Source of the DNA: an alpha proteobacterium SCGC AAA536-K22
GTDB taxonomy: Bacteria > Pseudomonadota > Alphaproteobacteria > Puniceispirillales > Marisalimonadaceae
NCBI GenBank assembly: GCA_000421325.1
Contig: ATWQ01000006.1
Location: forward strand, 35,516-99,515
DNA: 64,000 nucleotides
Reading direction: 5' to 3'
Made by a program: the position numbers and the translations under genes. Positions 1-8,350 of this stretch are shown here, in pieces (within the stretch, counting starts at the first letter, position 1; each line of letters opens with the position of its first letter). The notes under the pieces are model-generated. The model saw nothing but the letters and a program-made list of their open reading frames with translations, was not told the origin of the DNA and searched no databases.

Positions 1-1
1 G

Positions 2-982
2 ATACCAGAGCAGGAAACTGTTGCAGAAAAGCTTGTTGCTAATTCATGTGCAGAAAGAGTTTTCTTTTGTAACTCTGGTGCAGAAGCAACAGAAGGAGCT
101 GTTAAAGTTGCAAGAAGGTATGCTTGGGCCAATGGTGAAAAAGATAGAACAGAAATTATATGTGCTACAGGTGCTTTTCACGGCCGTACATTAGCTATGT
201 TAGCTGCAAATGACAGACCATTATTTAGAGAAGGTTTTGGTCCATCTGCTCAAGGTTTTACTCATGTCGAATGGGGTGATGTTGAGAGCTTAAAAAAAGT
301 TATTGGGAAACATGTTGCAGCAATTTTAGTAGAACCTGTTCAGGGTGAAGGTGGTGCTAGAAAAGCTCCTGATGGGTATTTGAAATTACTCAAAGATATT
401 GCTTTGGAAAATGGATCTTTATTGATTTCAGATGAGGTGCAAATAGGGATGGGTAGGTCAGGCACTTTATTTGCTTATCAGCAACAGGATATAGAGCCTG
501 ATATAATTGCACTAGCTAAAGGGCTGGGAGGTGGTTTTCCAGTAGGAGCAGTAATGGCAAAAGCAGAAGTAGGTGACGCAATGATACCTGGGACTCATGG
601 AAGTACCTTTGGAGGTAACCCATTAGCAATGCGTTCCGCAAATGCTGTTTTAGAACTTCTATTAGAAAAAGACTTTTTGGATAATTTAAGAAAAATGATT
701 GTTTATTTTGACAAAAAAATGGATCAATTAATAAAAAACGACATGCATGTTACACCTATAATATTTTCAAAAAAAGGCTCTGGAATGTTAAGAGGATTTC
801 AGTTAAATGAGAATGTCACTGCAGGAGATTTTGGAAATATCGCAAGAGAAAAAGGTTTGTTATTAGTAGGTGCAGCAGAAAATACAATTAGATTGCTTCC
901 TCCTTTAAACACATCAAAAGAAGAAGTTGATAATGCGTTTGATATACTCGATGATATAGTTTTAGAATTAAAGAAAACATAG
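2..982 (+). CDS. argD: Acetylornithine aminotransferase, 5'-truncated by window edge
   Basis: PLP-dependent class III aminotransferase of arginine synthesis, converting N-acetylglutamate semialdehyde to N-acetylornithine in the cytoplasm. The frame is open from base 2 and reads into family sequence (FFCNSGAEATEGAVKVAR, then GAFHGRTLAML), so the gene begins before the window and an ATG at 197 is internal. Other visible landmarks are ISDEVQIGMGRSG and the PLP-lysine segment ALAKGLGGGFPVGA. Six bases separate its stop from argF, so the two are probably cotranscribed. A succinyl-ornithine or GABA aminotransferase is possible in principle, but the argF neighbour supports ArgD. Confidence 0.93.
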   Translation: MPEQETVAEKLVANSCAERVFFCNSGAEATEGAVKVARRYAWANGEKDRTEIICATGAFHGRTLAMLAANDRPLFREGFGPSAQGFTHVEWGDVESLKKVIGKHVAAILVEPVQGEGGARKAPDGYLKLLKDIALENGSLLISDEVQIGMGRSGTLFAYQQQDIEPDIIALAKGLGGGFPVGAVMAKAEVGDAMIPGTHGSTFGGNPLAMRSANAVLELLLEKDFLDNLRKMIVYFDKKMDQLIKNDMHVTPIIFSKKGSGMLRGFQLNENVTAGDFGNIAREKGLLLVGAAENTIRLLPPLNTSKEEVDNAFDILDDIVLELKKT

Positions 983-988
983 AGTAAC

Positions 989-1876
989 ATGTCTAATTTT
1001 ATTGATTTAAAAGATCTTTCAACAGATCAACTTTTAGATTTAATTTCATTATCTTTAAAATGGAAAAAAGAAGCTCATCCAAAGTTTATGGCAGACAAAC
1101 AAGTCGTTCTAATTTTTGAAAAACCCTCACTAAGAACCCGCGTATCATTTGAAGTTGGAATAAATCAATTAGGCGGAAAAAGTTATCTTTTAAATGAAAA
1201 AGAAATGCAATTAGGTGAAAGAGAAACTGTAGAAGACACGGCTCACGTTCTTGAAAGATACGCTGATATGGTAATTATAAGGTGCTTTGGACATAGCCAG
1301 TTAATAAAATATGCAAAAGCATCAAGTGTTCCTGTAATAAATGCATTAACTGATTTTAGTCATCCTTGCCAAGTGTTAGCAGATTTGGTTACATTTAAAG
1401 AACATTTACATAATTTTGATAATAAGAAAATCGCCTGGTTTGGGGATTGTAATAATGTCTTACAAAGTTGGATCGAAGCTGCAGCTTTATTAAAGTTTGA
1501 ATTACATATAGCTTGCCCTGAAGGAGTTAAGCCTAACTCAGAGACTATATCATGGGCAATTGAAAGAAATAATAACATTTATATTACTGACAATCCAATT
1601 CAAGCTGCTGATGGGGCTAATTGTATAATTACAGATACATGGAGGTCTATGGGAAATAAAAATCCACTGCCTGAAGATGTTTTTGTTCCATTCCAAGTTA
1701 ATAACAAAATTATGAAAGTAGCGAATAAAAAAGCTATTTTCATGCATTGTTTACCTGCTTATCGGAACAAGGAAGTAAGTTCTGAGGTGCTTGAAGGAGA
1801 GCATTCTGTAATATTTGACGAAGCAGAAAATAGACTGCATGCTCAAAAAGCAATTATGCATTTTTGTATAAACTGA
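989..1876 (+). CDS. argF: Ornithine carbamoyltransferase
   Basis: Makes citrulline from ornithine and carbamoyl phosphate. The carbamoyl-phosphate loop is SLRTR (about residues 47-51) rather than the commoner STRTR. The family motifs HPCQVLADL (about 125) and HCLPA (about 253, the ornithine-side cysteine) are both present. At 295 residues it is a normal to slightly short anabolic enzyme. It follows argD by six bases; argG, the next step, is encoded separately at 15.9-17.1 kb on the other strand. Confidence 0.95.
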   Translation: MSNFIDLKDLSTDQLLDLISLSLKWKKEAHPKFMADKQVVLIFEKPSLRTRVSFEVGINQLGGKSYLLNEKEMQLGERETVEDTAHVLERYADMVIIRCFGHSQLIKYAKASSVPVINALTDFSHPCQVLADLVTFKEHLHNFDNKKIAWFGDCNNVLQSWIEAAALLKFELHIACPEGVKPNSETISWAIERNNNIYITDNPIQAADGANCIITDTWRSMGNKNPLPEDVFVPFQVNNKIMKVANKKAIFMHCLPAYRNKEVSSEVLEGEHSVIFDEAENRLHAQKAIMHFCIN

Positions 1877-1904
1877 AAATTATTATGAAATTCACATTTT
1901 TTAA

Positions 1905-2780
1905 ATGACATCCACTAATCATATAATTCCCTTTCAGTTAGGTAAAAGTCAAGTCAGGGGTAGTATAGTTAGGCTTGAAAATACTGTATCTGAAATTATT
2001 AAACGACATAATTATCCTAGCAATATTGAAAGTCTGCTCGCTGATACATTGACTATTACTGCTTGCTTAGGATCTAGGATGAAACATGATGGTATTTTTA
2101 CAATTCAAGCTAAAGGTTCTGGTGAGGTTCACACATTAATTTCTGATATAACAAATGATGGTTGTTTGAGAGGTTATGTTGGATTAGAAGATAATTTTTC
2201 GAAAAAAGATGTTGATTTAAATTCATTAATGGGATCTGGGCATATTTCCTTTACATTAGATCAAGGAAAATATTCAAAAAGATATCAAGGCATTGTGGCA
2301 CTTGAAGAACAAACTATTTCTAAAACAGCAGAATTATATTTTAATAATTCAGAGCAATTAGATACTAAATTTTTAAATTTTAATTATTATAGTTCAAATA
2401 AAAAAAATAGAGAAAAAATGATTTCATCAGGTTTAGTCATGCTTCAAAAAATGCCTATTAAACATATTATTGAAAAAGAGGACTATGATGAGATTTGGGA
2501 AGATTCGTTAACTTTTTTGTCAACATTACGAAATGAAGAATTCTTATCGAATGATCTTAGTTCACAAGACATTCTTTTTAGATTATTTAATGAATTAGGA
2601 GTAACAATATATGATGAAATTATAATCAAAGATAAGTGTAGATGTTCAAAAGCTAAGGTTGAGTTTGCAATAAAAAACTTAAGTAAAGAAGAATTAATAG
2701 ATATTTCAGATGAAAATGGAAATATTAAAGTTATATGCGAATTCTGCAAAACTGAGAGAATATTCTCTAATTTTAATTAG
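1905..2780 (+). CDS. hslO: Redox-regulated chaperone Hsp33
   Basis: Holdase chaperone activated by oxidation, cytoplasmic. The C-terminal zinc-binding switch is intact: Cys245 and Cys247 (CRC) and Cys278 and Cys281 (CEFC). The N-terminal part has the family pattern (SRMKHDGIFTIQAKGSG region). It lies 28 bp after argF in the same direction, an argF-hslO arrangement also common elsewhere in alphaproteobacteria (from memory). It converges with trkH, whose stop is seven bases away. Confidence 0.94.
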   Translation: MTSTNHIIPFQLGKSQVRGSIVRLENTVSEIIKRHNYPSNIESLLADTLTITACLGSRMKHDGIFTIQAKGSGEVHTLISDITNDGCLRGYVGLEDNFSKKDVDLNSLMGSGHISFTLDQGKYSKRYQGIVALEEQTISKTAELYFNNSEQLDTKFLNFNYYSSNKKNREKMISSGLVMLQKMPIKHIIEKEDYDEIWEDSLTFLSTLRNEEFLSNDLSSQDILFRLFNELGVTIYDEIIIKDKCRCSKAKVEFAIKNLSKEELIDISDENGNIKVICEFCKTERIFSNFN

Positions 2781-2787
2781 CTAATAT

Positions 2788-4233
2788 CTAGTTTTTCCAA
2801 AATAATGGTGAGAACATAACTAAAATTGCAAAAATTTCTAATCTCCCCAAAATCATCCCAGCACATAAAAACAACTTACCAAGTTCTGGGATGGATTGAT
2901 AAGATCCTGAGGGTCCAATGATATCTCCTAAGCCAGGACCAACGTTTCCAATTGCTGACGCAGCTCCTGAAATTGCCGTTATTAAATCTAATCCTAATCC
3001 TCCCAAAAGGCAGGCAATAACTGCAAAAGAGATTATATATAAAAAAAAGAACCCCATAACTGACTCAGCAACATTTTCTGGTATTGGCTTTTGATTATAA
3101 TATGAAACAACTACTGCATGAGGTCTAATAAGTTTAGAAATTTGAGATTTTGCGTTTGCCACTAAAACTTGTATTCTAGCCATTCTTAGACCACAAGTGG
3201 TTGAACCAGCACATCCTCCAACAAACATAAGAATAAGTAGAATTGTAGTAGGAAAGCCACCCCAATTATTAAAGTCAGATGTCCCAAAACCTGTTCCAGT
3301 AATAATTGATATTACATTAAATGAAGCCAATCTTAGAGCTTCTAAAAATGGCATGTCATTAAAGTGTAAATATATTGAAACAATAAAAACAACAAATACT
3401 ATTAAACTTAAAAATAATTTCACTTGGTCGTCTTTAAATAAGTTTCTAAAACCTTTTTTTGTTATTGCTAAATAATGAACAAATGGTAATGAGCCAACGA
3501 CCATTCCAAAGATAATAATTATTTCGATGGAAGAGGAGTTAAATGCCGCTAAAGAGTGAGATCTGGTTGAATATCCTCCTGTTGCAAGAGTAGTCATTGC
3601 ATGTGCAATTGAGTCAAATATAGGCATTCCAGCACCCCATAGCATAAATGCCCATACAATTGTTAATGTAATGTATACTATACTTATACCAGCTGCAAAA
3701 CTTGCTGCTTTAGGAACAACTTTGTCAGGCGTTTCATAAGATTCGGTTTTGAAAAGCTGCATTCCGCCTATTGATAGCATTGGTAAAACAGCTAAAGCCA
3801 TTACAATAATACCAACACCGCCTAGCCATTGAAGAAGTGCTCTCCATATTAAAATTCCATGTGAAGTTGCTTCTAAATTATTGATAACTGTAGCGCCTGT
3901 AGTTGTTATTCCAGAAGTTGACTCAAAAATTGCATCAGTAAAACCCATATTAATTTCAGAAAATAAAAAAGGTAAAGATCCAAACAAGGCAATTGATATC
4001 CATGCACTATTTGTTAATAAAAATGCCTGTCTTAATTCTAAATGTTCAGTTGTACTATCTTTATTTGAAAGAAAAAGTATTGCTCCTACAAATAAAGTTG
4101 CAAGTGAAGAGCCAACAAACGCAGGCCAATCATTGTTTCCATAAAACCAATCTACAAAAGCAGGGATCATCATAAAAAGAGAAAGGATACATAACAACAT
4201 CCCTATTAGATAAATTATTGGTGCAAATTTCAT
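2788..4233 (-). CDS. trkH: Trk-type potassium uptake protein TrkH
   Basis: Inner-membrane K+ translocating subunit of the Trk system, 481 residues with about ten hydrophobic segments and several pore-loop signatures, for example TSGITTTGAT near residue 115. The length and repeated pore architecture fit TrkH/KtrB. Its regulatory partner TrkA is not in the window, so it must be encoded elsewhere. It reads as a single gene, with folE 49 bp upstream on the same strand. Confidence 0.92.
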   Translation of the reverse strand: MKFAPIIYLIGMLLCILSLFMMIPAFVDWFYGNNDWPAFVGSSLATLFVGAILFLSNKDSTTEHLELRQAFLLTNSAWISIALFGSLPFLFSEINMGFTDAIFESTSGITTTGATVINNLEATSHGILIWRALLQWLGGVGIIVMALAVLPMLSIGGMQLFKTESYETPDKVVPKAASFAAGISIVYITLTIVWAFMLWGAGMPIFDSIAHAMTTLATGGYSTRSHSLAAFNSSSIEIIIIFGMVVGSLPFVHYLAITKKGFRNLFKDDQVKLFLSLIVFVVFIVSIYLHFNDMPFLEALRLASFNVISIITGTGFGTSDFNNWGGFPTTILLILMFVGGCAGSTTCGLRMARIQVLVANAKSQISKLIRPHAVVVSYYNQKPIPENVAESVMGFFFLYIISFAVIACLLGGLGLDLITAISGAASAIGNVGPGLGDIIGPSGSYQSIPELGKLFLCAGMILGRLEIFAILVMFSPLFWKN

Positions 4234-4282
4234 AACTTTTTTTCTATAAATTTCGTCTTAAAGAGAAATATATTTAATTTAA

Positions 4283-4897
4283 TTAAGTTGCCATTTTCAA
4301 AAATCTATCTTGTAAATTCACATCTTCTAAAAAACAACCACTAAATTGGTTAGTGGTCATTTTTACATCATTTTTTAAAACACCTCTTGTACTCATACAA
4401 TGATGTTCTGCGTTTATATAAACAGCAGTACCTTTAGGTGATAGAGTTTTATCGATACAATTTAATATTTGTGCAGTCATTGTTTCCTGTGTTTGAAGTC
4501 TTTTAGCAAATGCGTCTAAAACTCTGGCTAATTTTGATATTCCAACAACTCTGTTGTCTGGATAATATCCAATTGAAGCACTTCCAATTATTGGAACCAT
4601 GTGATGCTCACAATGGCTTTCAAAACTAATATTTTTAAGTAGTACTATATCGTCATAGCCCTCAATATCTTCAAATGTTTTAGACAATAATATTTCTGGG
4701 TTTTCACCATAACCTGCATAAAATTCATTAAAAGATTTTATTACTCTTTTAGGTGTTTCTATTAATCCCTCTCTTTCAGGATCCTCGCCTATATATTGAA
4801 TAAGAGTTTTTACAGCTTCCTCAGCTTCTTCTTGAGAAATAATTTTATTATCTTGATTATCCAATATAATTTTCGAAGTATTTATAGACGAATTCAT
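4283..4897 (-). CDS. folE: GTP cyclohydrolase I (type IA)
   Basis: Converts GTP to 7,8-dihydroneopterin triphosphate, the first step of folate synthesis. The zinc and catalytic motifs HCEHHMVP (about residues 112-119) and HHCMSTRG are complete, and the PETPKRV-like segment (ETPKRVIKSF) is recognisable. At 204 residues it matches family size with a short variable N-terminus. The ATG is preceded by AAGG at normal distance on the minus strand. Confidence 0.95.
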   Translation of the reverse strand: MNSSINTSKIILDNQDNKIISQEEAEEAVKTLIQYIGEDPEREGLIETPKRVIKSFNEFYAGYGENPEILLSKTFEDIEGYDDIVLLKNISFESHCEHHMVPIIGSASIGYYPDNRVVGISKLARVLDAFAKRLQTQETMTAQILNCIDKTLSPKGTAVYINAEHHCMSTRGVLKNDVKMTTNQFSGCFLEDVNLQDRFLKMAT

Positions 4898-4986
4898 TTC
4901 ACACCTTTTTATAATCCAATAAAATTCTTAACAAAAAATGTTATTTAAGCAAAGGATTATTAATTTTAATCGAAAATATTAAAAGC

Positions 4987-5634
4987 TTATCTTTGAAAAA
5001 TATTTAAGTTTAATGGTTCACTGTCACTAATTATTTTATCATTTTCGTCATGTGTTACTAATAAACATGCGATTTTATTTTCTTTAATATTATTCACTAC
5101 AAATTCTCTAAAGCTATTTCTTTGGTCTGGGTCAAGTGATGAAAATGGTTCATCTAATAGTAATGCTTCAGGCCCTGATAAAATTGCTCTAAGACAAGCC
5201 ACTCTTGCTTTTTGTCCTCCTGATAAGGTGTGAGGATATCTATCTTCAAACCCCGTCATATTGGACTTTTTAAGATTACTGCTAATTAATGAAGATTTTT
5301 CCTTATAAGTAAGTTTTTTATCCATCCCAAATAAAATATTTTGTTCTACAGTTAAATGAGGAAATAATGTGCCGTCTTGAAGTAAAAGACCAATTTTTCG
5401 TTTTTCGGTTGGAATTTGATTTAATTTTTTCCCATTCAATATTATTTCACCTTCAAATAGCAAGTCATCTTCGTAAATACCTGCTATGATATTTATTAAT
5501 GACGACTTCCCAACACCACTTGCTCCAAAAATACATAAAATCTCACCATTTTTAATTTTAAGATTGAGGTTCTGTATAAATATTTTTTCTTTTGGAGAAT
5601 TCCATTTCAGTGTTATATTTTTTAATTCAAGCAA
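4987..5634 (-). CDS. ABC transporter ATP-binding protein, ThiQ/YnjD-like
   Basis: A 215-residue ATPase with Walker A GASGVGKSS, signature LSGGQKAR, Walker B ALLLDEPFSSLD and a switch histidine in VTHDEND. Sequence style resembles ThiQ/YnjD-type importer ATPases. No permease or binding protein lies next to it, so substrate and partners are unknown. The frame has no ATG at its beginning; a TTG at 5634 is the likely start, with GGA nine bases upstream. Confidence 0.85.
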   Translation of the reverse strand: MLELKNITLKWNSPKEKIFIQNLNLKIKNGEILCIFGASGVGKSSLINIIAGIYEDDLLFEGEIILNGKKLNQIPTEKRKIGLLLQDGTLFPHLTVEQNILFGMDKKLTYKEKSSLISSNLKKSNMTGFEDRYPHTLSGGQKARVACLRAILSGPEALLLDEPFSSLDPDQRNSFREFVVNNIKENKIACLLVTHDENDKIISDSEPLNLNIFQR

Positions 5635-5692
5635 TTTTATATATCCAGATATTAAAATTTTTAGTTAAAAGTGTTTTTTATAAATATAAAAT

Positions 5693-6202
5693 ATGATGAA
5701 AGATCTTTTTAAAATAAAAAAATTATTTAATTTAAAGAAAAGTTATTCACTTCCTAGAAAAAGACAATCAAAAGATCTATATCTCTTCAGATATTTTTTA
5801 AATTTAGCTAGATCAGAAATGGATAAATATGGACTTTGTGATTGGAAATTAGAGCTTGATCACGCGAAAGTTAGAGCTGGAGCTTGTCATTTCACAGAAA
5901 AAAAAATATCTTTTTCAAGAAATTTTATAAAACATGCAGATGATTTAGATATTAATGACACTATACTACATGAGATTGCACACGCTTTAGTTGGCCCTAA
6001 CCACGGTCACGACAGTGTGTGGAAAACTATGGCTAAAAAAATTGGATGCTCGGCTAAACGTTGCCATACTTTAGAATTTTCAGATTATAAATGGGTTAGG
6101 TTTTGTATAAATCAATGTTGGGAACAAAAAACACACAGGAGAAAGCCTAACTTGGTTTGTAAGAAATGTGGAGCACCTGTAATTTATAAAAAAAATATAT
6201 AA
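5693..6202 (+). CDS. SprT-like zinc metalloprotease-family protein
   Basis: Contains the HExxH zinc motif as HEIAHAL with a downstream histidine (GPNHGHDSVW), followed by a small cysteine cluster near the C-terminus (CxxC in VCKKCG). This is the SprT-like layout. Substrate is unknown; the eukaryotic relative SPRTN cleaves DNA-protein crosslinks, but that role is not shown here. 169 residues, beginning with two consecutive ATGs and no clear ribosome binding site. Confidence 0.8.
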   Translation: MMKDLFKIKKLFNLKKSYSLPRKRQSKDLYLFRYFLNLARSEMDKYGLCDWKLELDHAKVRAGACHFTEKKISFSRNFIKHADDLDINDTILHEIAHALVGPNHGHDSVWKTMAKKIGCSAKRCHTLEFSDYKWVRFCINQCWEQKTHRRKPNLVCKKCGAPVIYKKNI

Positions 6203-6204
6203 TT

Positions 6205-6630
6205 TTATTCAATTTCCTCTAATTCAATAAGTGTGCCTGAAAAATCCTTTGGGTTTAAAAAAATTACTGGGTTTCCATGAGCACCAATTTTAGGGAGTCC
6301 ATCTCCCAAAATTCTTGCACCAACTGCTTCAAGTTTTTTTGAAGCTGATTTTAGATTTTTAACTTCATAACAAATATGATGCATCCCACCATTAGGATTT
6401 TTTTCTAGAAATCGACTTATTGGACTATTTTCGTTTAAAGGTTCAAGAAGCTCAACTTTTGTGTTAGGTGCTTCAACAAAGATTACTTTTACACCGTGAT
6501 CAGTTAATATCTGAGGTGCACTTATATTAGCCCCTAATGCCTTTTTCCACATATCTGATGCTATTTGGATACTTGGTACCGCAATCGCAATATGATTTAG
6601 TTTTCCTACACTAGAAATTATTTCCTTCAT
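6205..6630 (-). CDS. mce: Methylmalonyl-CoA epimerase
   Basis: Interconverts (S)- and (R)-methylmalonyl-CoA, linking propionyl-CoA carboxylase to the mutase. It is a glyoxalase/VOC-fold protein with LNHIAIAVPS at the start and the metal-ligand pattern GGMHHICYEV and GTLIELEE further on. The ATG at 6630 is chosen because GGAG lies six bases upstream; a TTG at 6642 would overlap that site. It is divergent from pccB, whose pathway it serves. Confidence 0.93.
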   Translation of the reverse strand: MKEIISSVGKLNHIAIAVPSIQIASDMWKKALGANISAPQILTDHGVKVIFVEAPNTKVELLEPLNENSPISRFLEKNPNGGMHHICYEVKNLKSASKKLEAVGARILGDGLPKIGAHGNPVIFLNPKDFSGTLIELEEIE

Positions 6631-6774
6631 ACAGATCTCCAAGAAAATATTCTTTATATTTGTTTTTATTATTCATAATTGATTATATTAAATAATATTT
6701 CAATTAACATATATTGATTATTGCTAGTTAAATTTTTTAAATTTTGTTAAATAATATGTTTTATGGGTTCTCTA

Positions 6775-6780
6775 GGGGAG
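6775..6780 (+). promoter_or_regulatory. Ribosome binding site that places the pccB start
   Basis: GGGGAG precedes the pccB frame. The in-frame stop TAG at 6773-6775 closes the frame just before it, and no ATG, GTG or CTG occurs before the conserved protein begins. ATT at 6788 sits seven bases after the site and ATT at 6785 four bases after. Confidence 0.6.
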
Positions 6781-6787
6781 AAATATT

Positions 6788-8332
6788 ATTAAAAAATCAA
6801 GCAGAGAAATAATCTTAGAGTTGCAATCTAGACGAGAAAAAGCTCGTCTCGGTGGTGGTCAGAAAAGAATTGAAAAACAACACTCATTAGGAAAACTTAC
6901 CGCAAGAGAAAGAATTAACACTCTTTTAGACGAAGGCTCGTTCGAAGAAACAGACATGTTTGTAATCCATCGTATCAGAGATTTTGGAATGGATGGGAAA
7001 ACTATACCAGGAGATGGCGTTATTACAGGCTCTGGTAAAGTGAATGGAAAATTAATTTATGTTTATGCCCAAGATTTCACGGTTTTTGGAGGTTCATTAT
7101 CATCAGATCATGCAAAAAAAATAGTTAAGATTATGAAGTTAGCTGTTCAAAATAAAGCACCTATTATTGGTTTGAATGACAGTGGCGGAGCTAGAATTCA
7201 AGAAGGAGTGGAATCATTAGGAGGCTATGCAGATGTATTTCTTCAAAATGCTCTGGCTTCTGGGGTAATTCCACAAATATCAATGATTATGGGCCCTTGT
7301 GCTGGAGGAGCAGTTTACTCACCAGCTATGACTGACTTTACTTTCATGGTTAAGGGAACAAGTTATATGTTTGTAACTGGACCAGATGTAGTAAAAACAG
7401 TAACTTCAGAGGAGGTGACAGCAGAAGAGTTGGGGGGAGCTGAAACACATACAACAATTTCATCTGTTGCAGATGGTTCATATAGTAATGATATTGAGGC
7501 CTTAACAGGTTTAAGAAGGTTTCTTAGTTTTTTACCTTCGAATAATTCAGAAAAATCAAAAACGAGAAAAACTGAGGATTCAAAAAGGAGATTGTCTCTT
7601 GCCTTAGACACTCTAATCCCTGAAAATCCTAATTTACCTTATGATATGAGAGAACTTATTACATCTGTTTCAGATCAGTTTGATTTTTTTGAACTACAAG
7701 AAAATTTTGCAAAAAATATTCTGATTGGCTTTATAAGATTAGATGGGCAAACCATAGGTGTTGTAGCCAATCAACCAATGGTTTTAGCAGGTTGTTTAGA
7801 CATAGACTCCAGTAGAAAAGCAGCTAGATTCGTAAGGTTCTGTGATGCTTTTAATATTCCTATACTAACTCTAGTTGACGTTCCAGGGTTTATGCCAGGT
7901 ACTACTCAAGAGTATGGTGGTATTATTAAGCATGGTGCAAAACTTTTATTTGCATACGCAGAAGCTACTACTCCAAAAGTTACTTTAATTACTAGAAAAG
8001 CTTATGGTGGTGCCTATGACGTAATGAGTTCAAAGCACTTAAGAGGGGATGCAAATTATGCTTGGCCAACTGCAGAAATAGCAGTTATGGGCGCTAAAGG
8101 TGCGGTTGAAATTTTATTTAGAGATGAACTTGACGATCCAACAAAAATTCAAAAAAGAACTTTAGATTATGAAGAAACATTTGCCAATCCTTTTATCGCT
8201 GCCGAGAGAGGATTCCTTGATGATGTTATTATACCGAGTAATTCTAGATTTCGGCTTATACAAGCTTTTTCGAAATTAAAAAATAAAACACAAACTAATC
8301 CAGATAAAAAATTTGGAAATATTCCTCTTTAA
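6788..8332 (+). CDS. pccB: Propionyl-CoA carboxylase beta subunit, apparent ATT start
   Basis: Carboxyltransferase subunit making methylmalonyl-CoA from propionyl-CoA and carboxybiotin. The crotonase-fold sequence is full length: [23 protein letters not shown] near the start of the protein (in two parts: [11 protein letters not shown] and GKLTARERI), [15 protein letters not shown], and [12 protein letters not shown]. Family members begin about ten residues before [10 protein letters not shown], and the frame here encodes that stretch (REIILELQ). A TTG at 6821 would remove it and has no good ribosome site. ATT at 6788 is spaced correctly from GGGGAG. First gene of the propionate operon. Confidence 0.93.
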   Translation: MKKSSREIILELQSRREKARLGGGQKRIEKQHSLGKLTARERINTLLDEGSFEETDMFVIHRIRDFGMDGKTIPGDGVITGSGKVNGKLIYVYAQDFTVFGGSLSSDHAKKIVKIMKLAVQNKAPIIGLNDSGGARIQEGVESLGGYADVFLQNALASGVIPQISMIMGPCAGGAVYSPAMTDFTFMVKGTSYMFVTGPDVVKTVTSEEVTAEELGGAETHTTISSVADGSYSNDIEALTGLRRFLSFLPSNNSEKSKTRKTEDSKRRLSLALDTLIPENPNLPYDMRELITSVSDQFDFFELQENFAKNILIGFIRLDGQTIGVVANQPMVLAGCLDIDSSRKAARFVRFCDAFNIPILTLVDVPGFMPGTTQEYGGIIKHGAKLLFAYAEATTPKVTLITRKAYGGAYDVMSSKHLRGDANYAWPTAEIAVMGAKGAVEILFRDELDDPTKIQKRTLDYEETFANPFIAAERGFLDDVIIPSNSRFRLIQAFSKLKNKTQTNPDKKFGNIPL

Positions 8333-8350
8333 TAATTATAGAAGTAAAAA

